Assembly (NCBI RefSeq): GCF_002101675.1
Contig: NZ_LQOY01000200.1
Span: forward strand, 1 to 59,971
Length of the DNA: 59,971 nucleotides
Reading direction: 5' to 3'
Origin: Mycobacterium gordonae
GTDB lineage: Bacteria > Actinomycetota > Actinomycetes > Mycobacteriales > Mycobacteriaceae
The translations under genes were made by a program, and so were the position numbers. Below the pieces are notes generated by a model. It worked only from the letters and a program-made list of their open reading frames with translations, ran no database searches and was not told the DNA's origin. This document shows positions 57,598 through 59,971 of the stretch, one piece after another (the stretch's first letter is position 1; every line of letters begins with the position of its first letter).

Positions 57598-59971
57598 TCA
57601 CGTCCAGAAGTCGTTCAAGGGTAGGGCGTACTTATCGTTGTACGTGAGCGTGGTCAAAGGTGTTCCCGCCGTGGGACTCAAGGCGTATTCGAGTGTGGAC
57701 ATCAGGCCGTAGTGGTCGTAGCGGGTGTTGGTGACGAAGTGCCCGGATTGCATACCCCCGAACGTCACGGCGGCGTCGTTAGGGATGACGACCATGTTGA
57801 TGAGGTTGCCTTGGTTGCCGATGCCCAGTGACAGGTTGTTGTAGTCCTCATCGAACGTGATGAAGATCGCCGACCGCGCGTTCGCGGCGTTGGTGTTCCA
57901 CGACGCCGAGTTCTGGATGGTGGACACCGTTTGCTGCAGGAACTGGTCCCCGGCCGCGACGTTGTACTGGTGGTTCGTGAGCTGGCTGGCGAGCCAATTG
58001 GCGGCGCCACCTGGGAAGTCGACCGGACCTTCCATGTTGTAGGCCCCGTCGGCAGCGATCCAGGAGAACCTTGGGGTGGTTGCAGTGGATTGGAGGTCGA
58101 CGCTCAACTGTGTCAGCGGCTGCAGATGTGTCTGCAGATAGGTGGGGGTGTTGTTGTAGACGTAGGTGAACTGGGCAAACGGTAGTGCGTCGACGGCGTA
58201 ATCGCCTTGGGACACGATGGCGCCCGGGTAGGGCATGCCTTGCGCATAGCCGACCCACGAAACGCCCGCATTGTCCATGGCTTCCATGAGGCTCGGCGCG
58301 TTGATGGAGGGCGAGGCAGGGTTGTAGATCAGGCCGAAGTCCGAACCGCCCATGACCCGGAAGTAGTTCGGGTCGCTGGGGTGGCCGAGAGCGTAGTAGT
58401 TGTTGGCGTAGCCGTAGCTGTTGATCAGGCTGTTGAGGTAGGGAGCGTTGACGCTGCCCAGGATGTCGTAGGCGCCCTTGTTCTCCATGTAGATCAGGTA
58501 CACGTGGTCGAGTTGACCGACGTTCGACGTCGGGACGGTGAGCATTGGCGCGGCCAGGGTGGGGTCCCCGACGGTGAACGACAGGTTGTCGGCGAACGAA
58601 CCGTTGTAGTTGCCCAGGATCGGGTTGCGGTCGGTGAAGGTGGCGGTGACGACCGCCTGAGTGGTGCCGACGGGAATGGTGCCGGAGATATCGCGGGCCT
58701 GGAAGCCGGTCATGCCCAGTCGGTCAATTGTTGACACGGGCCCGATCGAACCGGTGCCCAATGCGACCCCGTTGCCGTTGAGGAAGGTGACCTGCACCGT
58801 GGTCGACGACGGGTCGAGCAGGTAGCCGCCCAGCAGTCCGCTCAGCGTGTAGGGGACGGTGCCGGTGTTGATGTTGGCCGTCGCGGCAGCCAGATTGACG
58901 GTTTGGCTGATCGACGAGGTGGCCACGGGTCCGCCGCCGGCGAAGTTGCTCCCCGCGCCGGGTGCCGGGTTGCCGGGGAAGCCCAAGCCCAGGAAGTTGG
59001 GCACGGTCGGGAACGGAGTCGAGGTCGGCGAGGGATACGTGAGCGGAGTTCCGTAGGGGACGATGGTCGGGGTGCCGGTGACCGTCCAGCCGGGGACGGT
59101 CACCGAACTGAAGCCCGTCGTGGAGGGGCTGGCGAATTCGAAGCTCCCGTTGACAAGAAGGTTGGGGCTCATCGGCAGTCCGGGGATGCCGTTGTCGCCG
59201 ATGAGCCAGCCGCCGGTGCCGATGGTGCCGGGCCGGCCGAGCAGGTTGAGCGTGGTGGAGTATCCGCCGTTGCCCCCGTTGCCGCCGTTGCCGATCAGGA
59301 GTGCGCTGCCGCCCATGCCACCGTTGCCGCCGCTGTGACCGGGAGTGGCTTCTGCGCCGGGGCCGGCGGGGCCGCCGCTGCCGAGCAGCGACCCGCCGAG
59401 GCCGCCGTAGCCGCCGGCTCCGCCGGTGCCGCCTGCAGACAACCCGCCGGGGCCGCCGGCCCCGCCGCCACCGATCAGGCCCGCGGCCCCGCCGACGCCG
59501 CCCTGGCCGCCGAGGTGGCCGGCCCCACCGGCGCCACCGGCGCCACCGGAGCCCAACAGGCCGGCGGCGCCGCCGGGGCCGCCGAGGCCACTGGCGGCGG
59601 TTTGACTGGCTCCGCCGACCCCGCCCGTGCCGCCGGTGCCGACGACCTGACCGCCGGGCCCACCTGACCCGCCGACGCCGGCAGCAGCGTGGCCGGCGCC
59701 GCCGTCACCGCCGACCCCGCCGGCGCCGATCAGCGAGCCGCCGATGGTGCCGGAACCGCCACCGAATATCGAGCCGCTGATGCCGGATGGCCCGCCGGCT
59801 CCGCCCGGCCCGCCGAAGTCTCCGGCGCCGCCGACCCCCCCGCCGCCGCCGGCGGCGCCAACCAGTCCGCTGAATGCGCCGCTGGCCCCGCCGGCTCCAC
59901 CGCCGCCGCCGCGCAGTCCGCCACTGAACGCACTGGCGATGCCGCCGGTGCCCCCACCCCCACCGGCGCCG
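57598..59971 (-). CDS. PE_PGRS protein with C-terminal phosphoesterase domain (N-terminus outside window)
   Basis: The frame is open from the right edge of the window to the stop at 57598, at least 790 residues. The order is: PGRS repeats (Gly-Gly-Ala/Val/Ser, about 260 residues), a segment LLVNGSFEFASPSTTGF and VPGWTVTGT typical of DUF642-like beta-sandwich or carbohydrate-binding modules, further beta-rich sequence, and a phosphoesterase domain (about the last 300 residues) with HVYLIYMENKGAYDILGSVNAPYLNSL, LGHPSDPNYFRVMGG, AIFITFDEDYNN and NTRYDHYGLMSTLE. That pattern resembles the acid phosphatase / phospholipase C-type family to which secreted SapM belongs. The PE domain must lie beyond the window. 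It is probably a surface enzyme exported by ESX-5. Confidence 0.88.
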   Translation of the reverse strand, partial: GAGGGGGTGGIASAFSGGLRGGGGGAGGASGAFSGLVGAAGGGGGVGGAGDFGGPGGAGGPSGISGSIFGGGSGTIGGSLIGAGGVGGDGGAGHAAAGVGGSGGPGGQVVGTGGTGGVGGASQTAASGLGGPGGAAGLLGSGGAGGAGGAGHLGGQGGVGGAAGLIGGGGAGGPGGLSAGGTGGAGGYGGLGGSLLGSGGPAGPGAEATPGHSGGNGGMGGSALLIGNGGNGGNGGYSTTLNLLGRPGTIGTGGWLIGDNGIPGLPMSPNLLVNGSFEFASPSTTGFSSVTVPGWTVTGTPTIVPYGTPLTYPSPTSTPFPTVPNFLGLGFPGNPAPGAGSNFAGGGPVATSSISQTVNLAAATANINTGTVPYTLSGLLGGYLLDPSSTTVQVTFLNGNGVALGTGSIGPVSTIDRLGMTGFQARDISGTIPVGTTQAVVTATFTDRNPILGNYNGSFADNLSFTVGDPTLAAPMLTVPTSNVGQLDHVYLIYMENKGAYDILGSVNAPYLNSLINSYGYANNYYALGHPSDPNYFRVMGGSDFGLIYNPASPSINAPSLMEAMDNAGVSWVGYAQGMPYPGAIVSQGDYAVDALPFAQFTYVYNNTPTYLQTHLQPLTQLSVDLQSTATTPRFSWIAADGAYNMEGPVDFPGGAANWLASQLTNHQYNVAAGDQFLQQTVSTIQNSASWNTNAANARSAIFITFDEDYNNLSLGIGNQGNLINMVVIPNDAAVTFGGMQSGHFVTNTRYDHYGLMSTLEYALSPTAGTPLTTLTYNDKYALPLNDFWT

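Noticed and set aside
57241..57624. Plus-strand 127-codon frame between mnhA and PE_PGRS
   Set aside because: It overlaps the start of mnhA, is Arg/Pro-rich and shows no domain or ribosome site.

Overview
The window is high-GC DNA from a slow-growing, non-tuberculosis-complex Mycobacterium. The evidence is a coenzyme F420-dependent glucose-6-phosphate dehydrogenase (fgd1), PE_PGRS genes, mycobacterial lipoproteins (LpqL, LpqM), PknG/GlnH/GlnX, and gene order that follows M. tuberculosis H37Rv from about Rv0400c (fadE7) to Rv0434. I cannot name the species from sequence alone. Statements about M. tuberculosis gene order and lengths come from memory, not from a search.

Layout. 1-1.07 kb: a probable IS21-type transposon end against a 5'-truncated DUF222/HNH (13E12-type) gene. 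1.07-3.64 kb: a secreted protein, a protein with nine decapeptide repeats, and fadE7, all on the minus strand. 3.67-8.96 kb: a tightly overlapping plus-strand operon with DUF3054, a SAM methyltransferase, a GNAT and three different luciferase-like flavin monooxygenases. 9.0-14.5 kb: a small secreted protein and a metallo-hydrolase (minus), then fgd1-pta-ackA (F420 reduction and acetate/acetyl-CoA exchange). 14.5-17.0 kb: a DUF1800-DUF1501 export pair. 17-18.7 kb: an internally deleted DUF559-type gene, a strong hairpin, and an Hsp20 operon behind a perfect 26-bp palindrome. 18.8-23.3 kb: the glnX-glnH-pknG operon that senses Asp/Glu and controls glutamate metabolism.

23.4-27.6 kb: mutT3, thiE, a TPP riboswitch, then thiO-thiS-thiG and an SGNH hydrolase. 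27.6-35.0 kb: an accessory and envelope region with two tandem secreted paralogues, CD225 and DUF2752 membrane proteins, lpqL, an lpqL paralogue that has lost catalytic residues, a DUF4190 protein and lpqM. 35.2-38.4 kb: a hydrolase, thiD, and thiC with its own TPP riboswitch. 38.5-44.4 kb: a block that differs from the M. tuberculosis order. It holds a PE_PGRS gene, a PAS-ANTAR protein, a STAS anti-anti-sigma factor and a PAS-GAF-SpoIIE-HATPase regulator, and no ctpH between genes resembling Rv0424c and Rv0426c. 44.4-51.2 kb: xthA, an internally deleted Rv0428c-like GNAT, def, Rv0430, virR, sodC, a GCS2 ligase, a divergent SRPBCC/TetR pair and a LON-domain protein. 51.2-57.4 kb: a complete Mrp (Mnh) cation/proton antiporter operon with fused A and B subunits. 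57.6 kb to the end: the C-terminal part of a PE_PGRS protein that carries a phosphoesterase domain.

Themes. Thiamine synthesis is under two riboswitches that share a promoter motif. Many operons use 1- to 8-bp stop/start overlaps. Several genes appear leaderless, with a TANNNT box 6-7 nt before the start codon. Palindromic intergenic repeats have become parts of genes (the thiE C-terminus, the thiG N-terminus) or carry a promoter (sodC). The most unusual items are the PE_PGRS-phosphoesterase fusion, the likely dead M28 paralogue, the decapeptide-repeat protein, the Hsp20 palindrome and the partner-switching block.
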